From Bifidobacterium callimiconis (GTDB lineage: Bacteria > Actinomycetota > Actinomycetes > Actinomycetales > Bifidobacteriaceae): a stretch of DNA of 64,000 nt. The position numbers were made by a program, and so were the translations under genes. The notes under the pieces were generated by a model. It was not told where the DNA came from. It was given only the letters and a program-made list of their open reading frames with translations, and made no database searches. The stretch is from contig NZ_QXGJ01000001.1 in the NCBI RefSeq assembly GCF_003952005.1, positions 124,001 through 188,000 of the forward strand. Reading direction: 5' to 3'. This document shows, piece after piece, positions 54,681 to 63,972 of the stretch; position 1 is the first letter of the stretch, and each line of letters opens with the position of its first letter.

Positions 54681-57600
54681 TCATCCTTCTAGCTTGTGGT
54701 GGGGCCAGGTCCAGGTGGTTACTTCTTTGCGTTTGCGTTCCAGGGCGGGGATGGAACGAAGAGCGTCGCCGAGGCGCAAGTAGTTCACCAGCACGCCGTC
54801 GTCGAGGTCGATCTCGAGGTTTCGGGTGGCGAGCGGGTAGAGGATGCGGTCCTCGTAGGTGCGACATTCGGTGATCGCCGACTGCAGCTTCTCCCCCTCG
54901 CGCACATCACGGGCGGAGTCGGAGGCGAGCAAACGCTTGGACTGGGCGTCGAGCTTGGCGGTGTAGTCGCGCAGGTAGCCGAGCACGTTGCTCGTGGTCT
55001 GCGGTGTGTACCGGTGCAGGTATACAAGCGCCTTGAACGAGCCCTTGTTGTCGGTGCGGCTTGAGTACATCCAGTAGATCGGACGGTTCTTGTACATCTT
55101 CACGTGATCGTTGTAGAAGTCGTTCACGAAATACTTGCGCAGGTCCTTGCCGAGCATGGATTCGATGTACGCCACGTTCTCACTCAGGTGCTCCTCGCCG
55201 TAGACAATACCGAGGAACTTGCGGAAGCGGGAGACGATGTCGTCCTCGAACCATTCATCCGAGGTGACCGGAATCACGTTGTCCTCGTCAGGCATGAACC
55301 GCGGCTCCGGGATCTGCGACAGGTAGTCGTCAAGCGTCTCCCCTTGCGAGGCGAGAATGAGTCCCGGCTTGTCGATGCTGTAGCGGCCGAACACGCAACC
55401 GACCGCATAGGAGATCAGCTCCTTGACCAGATCACGAGCCATGAGCTCGTCGCGCTCGGCGGGCGTGTTCTTCGGATAGACGAACGCCGGATTCCGCTTC
55501 AGTGAGACGCGTTCAATCGGCACGTCGCACGAAACCTCATCACGGACACCATAGGCATCCGCCACTAGCTCATTGTTTTGTACTTCATAAGACTGTTGCT
55601 CTCTTGCTGACACCTTACATCTAGTAATACAATTGGGAACAATTTCGGATAAGCTTAAGCCCATATTAAAAGAATCACTATCTGATTGGGAAGATTTCGC
55701 ATATTTCAAAATTGTCAACCTCGCGAAATCCCACGAGGTTTCATAAGAATCCCAATCGAATCGCGAAGAAGCAATAAGCTTTTCAATAGCATCAATACCG
55801 ATGTCTCTCTTAATAGGAGCATATCCAACCGGACCTTGCATATAATGCGTAGAGGATCCCAGTACATTTAGCAATTTTACAGCTGTCGAACTATTGAGAA
55901 TAGATAAAAGAACTTGCAAATTCTCATCGCTTGACGAAGCAAGAAATCCGCTGGTTTGATCACAGATTACCCCCGTACCGTCAAAACGAAAAGAGGGATT
56001 CCCGGATGTCACCGTCGACCATGAAATGGACTGGCTAAAATAAAAATCTATATTCTGCGGACGTGACTTAACACGACCTCCACACTCAGTACCAAAAGAA
56101 CGAATTTCGCTGCCATCTTTTTCCCAGTTTACTAAATAATCTCGATTTCCATACCATTTGCGGAACTCACCACCTTTGTTATATGGAAACCAGCGTTTAC
56201 CGCTCGCAGCAGCCTGCTCACGCGTATCGCATTTGAATGAACTACACGAATAGTTCACTTCCCACCATAAACGAACAAATCGATTATTGTCCGCTGTTGC
56301 AAGTCCCTGACGAGGTGGAACAAAATTCCGAAGAGGTACACCCTTCGAAAAAGCAGCAAGAACCCTTTTAGGCAACCAATAGGCAATAGCCGACTCCGGA
56401 ATTTGAGTGAAATCGGACTGTGAGACAGTGAAGATCTTCGAAGTGTCACTCCCCTCAGTCGGCCGCGCCGACAGCTCCCCTCGGCGAGGGGAGCCAGCGA
56501 TCCTCGAGCATGCCTTCGCCTGATTCGCATCGCCTTGTACATCAACCAAACGAATATATGAGCCTCGTTCACCATTTCGAGCCGCGGCACGACGAATGGT
56601 AAAAGCCGTGGTCGAAACTACTTCGCCGCCGATCGAGTCGAATGCGCCGGCGCCCAGATGGGCCATCGTTTCGATGGTGTTGGTGGCGAGCAAATCCTTG
56701 CGCAGGTTCTCGAACGAGGAGAGGAACATCCAGCTTTGCATGGTGATCATGCCCAGCAGTGCATTCGGCTGGATCAGCTGCAGGTTACGCAGGATGAACG
56801 CGGCGAACAGGTCGGCCTTGCCGCCCTTGTAGTTGCGGTTTACGTAGTCCTTCAGCTCGGCGCCCATGTTGCCTGAACCCATGTAGGGCGGGTTGGCCAC
56901 GACCGCCGTGTATTTGCGGGCAAGGTAGCGGGTCTGAGTGAAGACGATCTTGGCTTTTTCAGCGAGTGTTTCGTGGTTGACAAGGGTGTCGCTGAGGAGC
57001 GCGGGCTGCTCCGAAGCGATGCTATTATCTCCCTCAGTCACGTTTGGCGCAAAGGCTTCCGCATCAGAGGAAACCTGGGAAGCCAACGATGCGAGCTGCG
57101 GCGAAGGCTGGATGAGGGAGCCGAGGATGTCGGCCTGGGCGTAGGTGTTCCAGATTTCGGGGTCGAGATCCACGGCGTACTGCTGGTTGAGCTCATGCAC
57201 CTCGTCGTCGGTGAACGATACCGGTTCGATGCGCTGGATGTTGGGGCGCACGTGCTTGCGGAAGAAGCGACGGTAACGGTCGCGGGCCTTCATCGTCAGA
57301 GCGAAGGAGGCGAGGTTCGCGGCGCGTTCGTCGATCTCCATGCCGTAGAGGTTGTGTTCCAGGATCAGACCGGGGATCTCGTTGGGACCGTAGCCCTGCT
57401 CCTCGTAGATGTCGTAGAGCAGATCGAACGCGTAGGTGAGCATGTGACCGGAACCGCAGGCGGGGTCGCAGACGGTGAGGTCTTCGGGAGTGTCGATGGT
57501 TAGTACGGAATCGGAAACCCCCTCCGTCGGCTGCGCCGACACCTCCCCCTGGTAGGGGGAGGCAGAGGACGCGGGGTTCGTTTCGTCCGATACCGACGAC

Positions 57601-58502
57601 GTGGGATCGATGTAGTATTCCCACTTCTTGTAGAGCTGGGATTCGGGGTGGGACTGCATCCAGAGACGACCGACGGTGTTCTGCACCAGATACTGTACGA
57701 TCCAGTCCGGGGTGAACAGCTGCGTGGCGGCGGGGATCTCGGCGGCGCCGGCCTTGGCACGCTTTCTGAAGCCGGCCATCACCTCATCCTTGCGCTGGGA
57801 GATGTAGAACTGGTAGAGCCAGCCGATGACCTCCACGTTGCCGCGGCGCTCGCCGTCCTCGCCGACAATGATGCAGTCCTCGGGAGTCATCGCCTCCAGC
57901 GCGCGGCGCGGCACGGAGTCGGAGGCCAACAGGTCGGTGGGCATGAGCAGTTCGTCCACTTTGCGGTCAAGATTCTCCTCACCTTCGAACATCGAGGGGA
58001 TCGACTCATGCCAGTGGCGGCAGTACGCCTGCAACAACAGACCATACGCCTCACCCTGCGGGTCGTCGCTCGTTCGAGTGCCGTCTATCAGCGCCTCGAC
58101 CGTGCTCTGCACGCCGGCATCACGGTTTACGCGATCGTTCTCGAACACGTCGGGGTCATAGACGCCGCGCAACGCGTCGGACAGCACCTCCGGCAGGCCG
58201 TTCGTGGCCGACACGTCCTCGGCGGAGACCACATGGGCGTCCGTATAGTCGAGCACGTCCATGTAGCGGAAGGCGATGATCCTGTTGAACCACCGGTAGG
58301 CGTAACGCTCCACCACGGCCGCACGGCCGGCGTCGCCGCCGCCCGCCTCACGGATGATCTCCTCCAAACGGCCGACCACTTCGGGTACATCCGCTCGGGC
58401 CGACGACATGGGGGCCAACACCGTTCGCACTCGGACGGCGATCGAGGCCATCAGCTCGGTACGGGATTCGGAGGCAAACGTCTGAAGCTTGTTCGTGTTC
58501 AC
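54681..58502 (-). CDS. pglX: BREX adenine-specific DNA methyltransferase PglX
   Basis: A 1273-residue enzyme that methylates the host BREX site. SAM motif I is DPACGSGHMLTYAFD near residue 345 and catalytic motif IV is NPPYMGSGNMG near 537. Residues about 640-980 are encoded by sequence much richer in A and T than the rest, and form the target-recognition part (KRWFPYNKGGEFRKWYGNRD is the usual anchor). Two in-frame palindromic inserts encode SPYQGEVSAQPTEG (about 313-328) and SPRRGELSARPTEG (about 669-684). The start overlaps brxC by four bases. Confidence 0.95.
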   Translation of the reverse strand: MNTNKLQTFASESRTELMASIAVRVRTVLAPMSSARADVPEVVGRLEEIIREAGGGDAGRAAVVERYAYRWFNRIIAFRYMDVLDYTDAHVVSAEDVSATNGLPEVLSDALRGVYDPDVFENDRVNRDAGVQSTVEALIDGTRTSDDPQGEAYGLLLQAYCRHWHESIPSMFEGEENLDRKVDELLMPTDLLASDSVPRRALEAMTPEDCIIVGEDGERRGNVEVIGWLYQFYISQRKDEVMAGFRKRAKAGAAEIPAATQLFTPDWIVQYLVQNTVGRLWMQSHPESQLYKKWEYYIDPTSSVSDETNPASSASPYQGEVSAQPTEGVSDSVLTIDTPEDLTVCDPACGSGHMLTYAFDLLYDIYEEQGYGPNEIPGLILEHNLYGMEIDERAANLASFALTMKARDRYRRFFRKHVRPNIQRIEPVSFTDDEVHELNQQYAVDLDPEIWNTYAQADILGSLIQPSPQLASLASQVSSDAEAFAPNVTEGDNSIASEQPALLSDTLVNHETLAEKAKIVFTQTRYLARKYTAVVANPPYMGSGNMGAELKDYVNRNYKGGKADLFAAFILRNLQLIQPNALLGMITMQSWMFLSSFENLRKDLLATNTIETMAHLGAGAFDSIGGEVVSTTAFTIRRAAARNGERGSYIRLVDVQGDANQAKACSRIAGSPRRGELSARPTEGSDTSKIFTVSQSDFTQIPESAIAYWLPKRVLAAFSKGVPLRNFVPPRQGLATADNNRFVRLWWEVNYSCSSFKCDTREQAAASGKRWFPYNKGGEFRKWYGNRDYLVNWEKDGSEIRSFGTECGGRVKSRPQNIDFYFSQSISWSTVTSGNPSFRFDGTGVICDQTSGFLASSSDENLQVLLSILNSSTAVKLLNVLGSSTHYMQGPVGYAPIKRDIGIDAIEKLIASSRFDWDSYETSWDFARLTILKYAKSSQSDSDSFNMGLSLSEIVPNCITRCKVSAREQQSYEVQNNELVADAYGVRDEVSCDVPIERVSLKRNPAFVYPKNTPAERDELMARDLVKELISYAVGCVFGRYSIDKPGLILASQGETLDDYLSQIPEPRFMPDEDNVIPVTSDEWFEDDIVSRFRKFLGIVYGEEHLSENVAYIESMLGKDLRKYFVNDFYNDHVKMYKNRPIYWMYSSRTDNKGSFKALVYLHRYTPQTTSNVLGYLRDYTAKLDAQSKRLLASDSARDVREGEKLQSAITECRTYEDRILYPLATRNLEIDLDDGVLVNYLRLGDALRSIPALERKRKEVTTWTWPHHKLEG
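56451..56495 (+). repeat. Dispersed palindromic element inside pglX, copy 1
   Basis: 45 bases, CCCCTCAGTC, stem GGCCGCGCC, GACAGCTCCCC and GGGGAGCC. It matches the copy at 57519-57563 with few changes. Its length of 15 codons keeps the pglX frame open. The encoded peptide is SPRRGELSARPTEG. Confidence 0.75.
57519..57563 (+). repeat. Dispersed palindromic element inside pglX, copy 2
   Basis: 45 bases with the same layout as copy 1 (CCCCTCCGTC, stem, GACACCTCCCCC, GGGGGAGGC). The encoded peptide is SPYQGEVSAQPTEG, in a variable loop before motif I of PglX. Confidence 0.75.
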
Positions 58503-61500
58503 AGCAGGATCTTCTTTCCTTCATTGATGGCCTGAATAAGGGTGCGCCGGTAGGCTTCGAGGAACGTGTCCACGTCATGCTCGTTCTCCAACGCCGTCAC
58601 GGGTTTGGGCGCGGGGATCGTGGTGATGAAGACGCTTCGTCGCACCGTAGGCTCCAGCGTCTCCTTCGATTCGGGCTCGGCAACGGTCTTGACATGTCGT
58701 CCGGGCTGCACCGCGGGCTCCGCCCCATTGCCCGTGGTCTTCTTCTCGTCGCGAACGGCGGCGTCCAATCGAGTGACGAGTTCCGCATACAGGGTCTTCT
58801 GCACGTTGTCGGCAGTCTGCCGGATATCCGCAATGTACTTGACGGACCTCACCTTGCCGGCCGCCGCTTCCAGCTGAGCAACCGCCTGCTTCTGTGCCTG
58901 TTCGGTCGCGTTCCCGTAGGATTCCGACTGGACGATGCTCTCCTGCACCGACGTGATGACGGCGAGCGCCTGGTCGCGTTCCTCGGCGATCCTCTGGTCA
59001 AGCGCCTCGCGGATCCCGTCCACCTTGGTTTTGAGCTGGTTGATCCGGTTGCCTCGGAACAGCTTCGTATCGCCGGCCATGTCCAGGGCTTCGTCTCGTG
59101 CGGTCTGCAGGTCGGCCGGTGCGAGTGTGAAGTTCGATTCGTTGCTCTTCAGATAGTCAACGCAATCGACGAGCACGGTCCTTTGCGCGCCGTTGAGGAT
59201 CTGCCTGATCGGATCGACGGTATCGTCCTTGTCGTCGAGCAGCTGCTCGTCGTTGTCGTCCTCGCTGCCGGTGACGAACAATTCAAGCATCCACTGGTCG
59301 CCATGGTTCACCACCCGACGCAGGCATGCGATGACCGGTTCCAGCTGCCGGACGAACGCGAACCGGGCATTGCGGTCGACCAGACTCTGCAATTGCACGG
59401 TCTCATCGCTCAACGCGTTGCGAATAAACCCGGCCATGTCCACCGGGTCGGCAGGCAGCCTGCCGTGGGATGAACTGAAATACTCGTCGTAGAAGCGGCG
59501 CAGACGGTTCACCTTGCTCTGGTCGTACTGTTTAGGCACCTCAACGGCGATGGAATCCTGCTTCTTCGAGTTCGTCAGCAGAGTGACGACAGCGGTCCGC
59601 TCCACCTTACGACTATCCAGCGTGAGCTGGATCTGGCCAGTGCCATACAGGTGCAGCAGGCACGCCAGGGTGGCAGCGTACGGCCAGCCGTACGGCGGCT
59701 CCTCGTAATGGGAGATGATGGCACGGACGGTGGGGCGAATGGTCTTCGACCTCAGCAGGATGAACGAGAGCACGTCCTGCACGGGCGCGTCCAGCCTGGC
59801 ACGGGCGTCACTCGTACCGGGCAGCATCTCATCGTCCGGGGTCTGCGCGTCAGACAGCACCTTGGCCAGACCCTTCTCGTCGTATTTCACACCGCCGAGC
59901 ATGCTGAAGTTCGAGTAGAACTTGCCGATCATCATGTCCATGGCCTCGACGATGCGCCCCTCGGCCGTGGACGACTTCGGTTCAAACACCGCACCGTTGT
60001 AGGCGAACGTGGACTGCATGATCGTCTGCTGAAGCGTGGCCTTCAACGTAAGACGCATGCCAGTCAGGGCGGCGCTCTTCTCACTGATGATGCGTGCACG
60101 CTGCTCGGACGTCTCCTTGTTGCGCAGATTCACCTTCACGTACTTCTCGGTCTTCTCGTACATGATCACGTCGCTGATGAACGTCTTTTCCTCAGGGAGG
60201 ATAATGCGCACGACGTTGCGCTCACCGGAGCTGCGCAGCACCTTGTTCTCGATGCTGGTATTGTCGCCCGTCATATCGATCAGCGGCGTGACAAGGTGAA
60301 GCGCCGTCGCCTGGGCGCGGCCGATGTTCGCGCCGTCGATGGCGATGTTGTACCTGAACGGGGTCTTCTGCGGACCGTGCTCGATCTGCAGACGGCCGCG
60401 CAGAATATCCTGGCTGAGAAGCTCGTGGATGAACGATCGGATATCCGTGTCGGCGATGTCGACGTTCTTGATCTCCTTCTCGACCTCCTGCTCCTCATTG
60501 GTCAAGTACTCGTAGAATTCGCCGTTGCGATGCACGTAGTTCTCGGTCTCGAGCATGTCGAGCACCCGGGTGATGCGAGCCTCCAGTTCAGGGATGTCCT
60601 CGCCGAACCTGTCGAGCACCAGCACGCGGAGATTACGCACCGTGGCCTTGAACCCCTGAACATGCTTGACCATGAGCAGCGCCTTGAGCAGAGACAGCGC
60701 CAACGGCTTGTCGTCGTTGTCCGGCAGACGATTGTTCGCCTCGTTGATGCGATAGTTCGCCGAGGTCTGCAGAGTACCGGCGATGCCATCATACAGTTTG
60801 CTGAACGGAACGATGCCGCCGAACGGCACGTTCCGGCTCTCCGTCAGCGCAATGCTCACGGTGCTGAGCAGCGAGCGCTCGCCCACGGAACGGTGAGAGC
60901 CCTCGAAGAATCCGGAGTCGGACATGCCGCGCATGGCGTTCTGGAACAGGCCGAACTCGTAGTTCATGAACGGGTAGGAGCTGACGAAGTCCTCTTCGGA
61001 ACCGAACTGGTTCGTGCGGAACTGCTGGGCGCCACCCTCGCCCTGAAAGTCGAACAGGGTGCCGAGATTGCCCTGCTCACGCTGCCAGAGCCGTTCGAGC
61101 TCGGTCTGCGCCTCATCGGTCTTGGTAAGCAGACGGCGTTGGATCACCTCGATGGCGTCGGTGCTGCTCAGTCGCATGTTGATGTCGAAACGGCCCTTGA
61201 TCTTCGTCAGGTCGAGGCCCTGGCTCACGGTGCGGTCCTTCACCACCTTGTCCAGATCCTCCTGCGAGGTGACGAGGACCCATGCCCGGCCGTTGGTGCG
61301 GGTGAACAGCTCCTCGGTCACGGACTGCAGGTTGAGCATGCGCTCTGTTTTGTTCGAGATGAACTGGCCGACCTCGTCCACGAGGAACAGGATGCGATGA
61401 TTCGGATCCTGCGTGTTGAGCCAGGCGTTCACATCGTCGGCGAAGTCGGCGATGGTGGGACGGTACTGCGTCTGATAGTCGGCGATGATCGTCCTGTCTT

Positions 61501-62206
61501 CGCGCGTGGGCTTGCCGGTCGCCTCGGTGAACGCCTCGCTGATCTCCTCGTCCCAGAACTGGGATTCGGTACGGCCCTCCTCCCACGACTTGCCGGTCTT
61601 CTCCTCGAACAGCTGCTTAAAGGTTTCGAGCTTGCCGTTGTTGTCGAGATCATGCTCGAACTTGGCGATGTAGCGGTTCGCTCCGAAATAGCCGCGAGCC
61701 TCATTGAACACGCGTGCGAACGCGTCCGCCGTAGCGGTTTCCTTGTTGCCCTGCGACTTGCTGTCGATGTTGAACAGCAACGAGGTGGCGGGAATGCCGA
61801 GGCTGCGCTGCAACAGTCCCTCAAGCTCGTAGTTTCCGGCTTCCCTGGCCTTGCGCATCAGCGTGCGAACGGCCTGCTCTCTGGGGATGCGGGCGGCCGG
61901 ATCACTGACGAACGCATCGGGGGTGTCACCGAGAATATGCGAGAGGATCTTCAACAGGTGGGATTTACCGGAACCGAAATAGCCTGAGATCCACACGCCA
62001 TTCGTATGATGCGCGCCCGGAGCATCATATTCGCTCAACAGGTTATCCAGACTCTGCTGGATCTCGTTGGTCAGCACATATTCGTCGATCTCGTCCCTGA
62101 GGTTCTTGTCGTCGCTGGCCTTGACCACACCGTCGATCCGCTGATCGATGTCCTTGACGAACATGCTCTTCAACGTCATCGTTCCGCTCATCGTCTCATC
62201 AGTCAT
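58499..62206 (-). CDS. brxC: BREX P-loop ATPase BrxC
   Basis: A 1235-residue protein. The N-terminal part has MTLKSMFVKDIDQRIDGVV and Walker A GYFGSGKSHLLK near residue 75, and LFLVDEVGQFIS as Walker B. BrxC (PglY-like, DUF499-type) is a core factor in type 1 BREX. An AAAGGAG site precedes the ATG. It follows brxB by 55 bases and overlaps pglX. Confidence 0.95.
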   Translation of the reverse strand: MTDETMSGTMTLKSMFVKDIDQRIDGVVKASDDKNLRDEIDEYVLTNEIQQSLDNLLSEYDAPGAHHTNGVWISGYFGSGKSHLLKILSHILGDTPDAFVSDPAARIPREQAVRTLMRKAREAGNYELEGLLQRSLGIPATSLLFNIDSKSQGNKETATADAFARVFNEARGYFGANRYIAKFEHDLDNNGKLETFKQLFEEKTGKSWEEGRTESQFWDEEISEAFTEATGKPTREDRTIIADYQTQYRPTIADFADDVNAWLNTQDPNHRILFLVDEVGQFISNKTERMLNLQSVTEELFTRTNGRAWVLVTSQEDLDKVVKDRTVSQGLDLTKIKGRFDINMRLSSTDAIEVIQRRLLTKTDEAQTELERLWQREQGNLGTLFDFQGEGGAQQFRTNQFGSEEDFVSSYPFMNYEFGLFQNAMRGMSDSGFFEGSHRSVGERSLLSTVSIALTESRNVPFGGIVPFSKLYDGIAGTLQTSANYRINEANNRLPDNDDKPLALSLLKALLMVKHVQGFKATVRNLRVLVLDRFGEDIPELEARITRVLDMLETENYVHRNGEFYEYLTNEEQEVEKEIKNVDIADTDIRSFIHELLSQDILRGRLQIEHGPQKTPFRYNIAIDGANIGRAQATALHLVTPLIDMTGDNTSIENKVLRSSGERNVVRIILPEEKTFISDVIMYEKTEKYVKVNLRNKETSEQRARIISEKSAALTGMRLTLKATLQQTIMQSTFAYNGAVFEPKSSTAEGRIVEAMDMMIGKFYSNFSMLGGVKYDEKGLAKVLSDAQTPDDEMLPGTSDARARLDAPVQDVLSFILLRSKTIRPTVRAIISHYEEPPYGWPYAATLACLLHLYGTGQIQLTLDSRKVERTAVVTLLTNSKKQDSIAVEVPKQYDQSKVNRLRRFYDEYFSSSHGRLPADPVDMAGFIRNALSDETVQLQSLVDRNARFAFVRQLEPVIACLRRVVNHGDQWMLELFVTGSEDDNDEQLLDDKDDTVDPIRQILNGAQRTVLVDCVDYLKSNESNFTLAPADLQTARDEALDMAGDTKLFRGNRINQLKTKVDGIREALDQRIAEERDQALAVITSVQESIVQSESYGNATEQAQKQAVAQLEAAAGKVRSVKYIADIRQTADNVQKTLYAELVTRLDAAVRDEKKTTGNGAEPAVQPGRHVKTVAEPESKETLEPTVRRSVFITTIPAPKPVTALENEHDVDTFLEAYRRTLIQAINEGKKILL

Positions 62207-62261
62207 ATTCTCGCTCCTTTGCTCGCAATCACGCCATCAATCAAACTTCGCTCTCGCACGG

Positions 62262-62966
62262 CTATTCGTCGGCGAGCGGATCCTCCATCGCGTTCAGACT
62301 GAATGCGCGGTAGTAGTTGCTCGATTCAAGCCGGTCGAACAGGCGCATGGTGGACACCGTGCTCGCCGTCTTCGCATAGGTGCCGGGGAAGAACAGCACA
62401 ACGGGCCGAGTCTGCTCAAACACCAGCTGGATGCGTTCCATCAGTATGTGCGTGCGAATGTACGGGTACACCTTGCCCACACCGGTGATGAATACGATGT
62501 CGCCCTGCTTATGCTCCCGCGCCTGTCGGTATTGTTCGGCGATGGAGTCCATCAGATCATCCTTGTCCGGGCTGAGCTTGTCAATCAACGACTGAGTAAA
62601 CATGTCGGGTATCTCTCCGTCCGGCGAGGCCCGGTGTAGTCTCGGCTCCTTCCTAAGCACCCGTTCGAAGATCCGGCTGTCGCGCAGCACCTGGATGGCG
62701 GTCTCGTACAGGTCGATGATCAGCACGCCAGGAGCGGTTTCGGCCGGGGATGGCATGGTCATGCTTCGCAGACGATTCGCCAGCTGGTCGGTGCGCCGCT
62801 CCACTTCGAGCTCCTTGACCGGCGGATACGCGTAAATGTAGTTCGCCGGCTCGCCTGCGGTGTCGCTGCCGGTACGGAAGGACGGTCTGCGCATGATGGC
62901 GAACAGGCTTTCGAACTCACGCTCGATGTCTCGCGGATCACGCTGTACCGTATTGCTGACTGCCAC
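62262..62966 (-). CDS. brxB: BREX protein BrxB (DUF1788)
   Basis: A 234-residue protein starting at GTG behind AAGGAGG. DUF1788 signatures are VLIIDLYETAIQVL, GDIVFITGVGKVYPYIRTH and VVLFFPGTY. BrxB is a required type 1 BREX component that associates with PglZ in other systems. It starts 31 bases after brxA. Confidence 0.95.
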   Translation of the reverse strand: MAVSNTVQRDPRDIEREFESLFAIMRRPSFRTGSDTAGEPANYIYAYPPVKELEVERRTDQLANRLRSMTMPSPAETAPGVLIIDLYETAIQVLRDSRIFERVLRKEPRLHRASPDGEIPDMFTQSLIDKLSPDKDDLMDSIAEQYRQAREHKQGDIVFITGVGKVYPYIRTHILMERIQLVFEQTRPVVLFFPGTYAKTASTVSTMRLFDRLESSNYYRAFSLNAMEDPLADE

Positions 62967-62997
62967 GTCGCTGCTCCTCCTTGCTCTTGCCGGCTCA

Positions 62998-63603
62998 TCA
63001 CGATTCGTATTCGCTCATCGGAAAGAATCCGAACGATTCAGGTCTATTCTTCAGAATATCGGTAACTTCACGGCTCAGCAGGGAAGGCACGACGATATTC
63101 CCCTCACGTTCCAGCAGTTTCGCCTCGAACATGGCCTTGAACACGTTCTGACGCAGCTTCTTCGCCGTGGATTCGCTCAGCTCCTCCAGCTCCGGATGCC
63201 ATACCGTCTTCTTAAGCACGAACCGGTCGTAATCCGCGTAGGTCACGCTGGGCAAGCCCAGCAGATAATGGTCACGCAGCACCTCGTTGGCGAACTCCCC
63301 CACCAGTTCGTAGTATCGGCACATCGCCACCCACATGATCGCGTCGCAATCCTCGATGGGCGTGTCTGATGATGCAAGGTATCGCAGCTCGGTCTCGGAA
63401 AGCGCACCAAGTCGTTTGATCGTCTCCCTAGCGATGCGCTTGGCGGCAGCCAGCGTTCTGACACCGAACCGGTCACCGTCCAGCACGATCAGACGGGACT
63501 GCTCCCAATCCCCGCAATCCAGGAACGTTCTGGCGACGTCTATGCCCTGTCGTGTCAGCAGTCCCCCGACCGTGAACGATAAACGATACCGATCCGCCAC
63601 CAT
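62998..63603 (-). CDS. brxA: BREX protein BrxA (DUF1819)
   Basis: A 201-residue protein, the first gene of the BREX operon, starting at ATG 63603 behind AAGGAGCG. DUF1819 features: YRLSFTVGGLLTRQGIDVA, WVAMCRYYELVGEFANEVL and ESTAKKLRQNVFKAMFEAKL. BrxA is a small helical DNA-binding protein in other systems. Open sequence upstream of the ATG is not conserved. Confidence 0.95.
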   Translation of the reverse strand: MVADRYRLSFTVGGLLTRQGIDVARTFLDCGDWEQSRLIVLDGDRFGVRTLAAAKRIARETIKRLGALSETELRYLASSDTPIEDCDAIMWVAMCRYYELVGEFANEVLRDHYLLGLPSVTYADYDRFVLKKTVWHPELEELSESTAKKLRQNVFKAMFEAKLLEREGNIVVPSLLSREVTDILKNRPESFGFFPMSEYES

Positions 63604-63972
63604 CACGCTCCTTCTTGATTCACACGAATATTTCAGTCTACATCCCGAATCATCGTCATGGCAATCACGCCGCGGCGCGACGCAGATATTCGCGAAGGAA
63701 CGGCACTGCGAAATCAACCTCACCGCGTTCGGTCTCCCGCTTCGTTTTATCCAAATTCAAAAGAATCAAAAATATCAAAAGAATCAAAATTCCAGCGGAC
63801 AGCCATACCTGCTGGGGACGTCGCATCGCTTCCTTTCCCAATCGAACCGTACGGGTTCGACGTGGTCTCCCCTACCGAGACCCGCAATCCCGCCGATTCG
63901 CGAATGCGGCACTACCATGGGAAACATTGCTGGAATCACAGCGCACGAAGCACCGTACGGAAGGGGAGGCTC
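63604..63972. promoter_or_regulatory. Divergent promoter region upstream of brxA
   Basis: This 369-base gap has no supported gene. It contains an AT-rich stretch with two direct repeats (63757-63771 and 63775-63789), about 150-190 bases before the brxA start, and ends at a partial gene on the plus strand. The BREX promoter probably lies here; I cannot fix a -35/-10 pair with confidence. Confidence 0.5.
63757..63789. repeat. Pair of 15-base direct repeats upstream of brxA
   Basis: TCAAAAGAATCAAAA occurs twice, starting 18 bases apart, in a GC-rich genome context. It is a candidate site for a regulator of the BREX operon or of the divergent gene. Confidence 0.6.

Noticed and set aside
59651..61987. 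A 778-codon frame on the plus strand opposite brxC
   Set aside because: It is the antisense shadow of a GC-rich gene. BrxC has all family motifs in the minus-strand frame.
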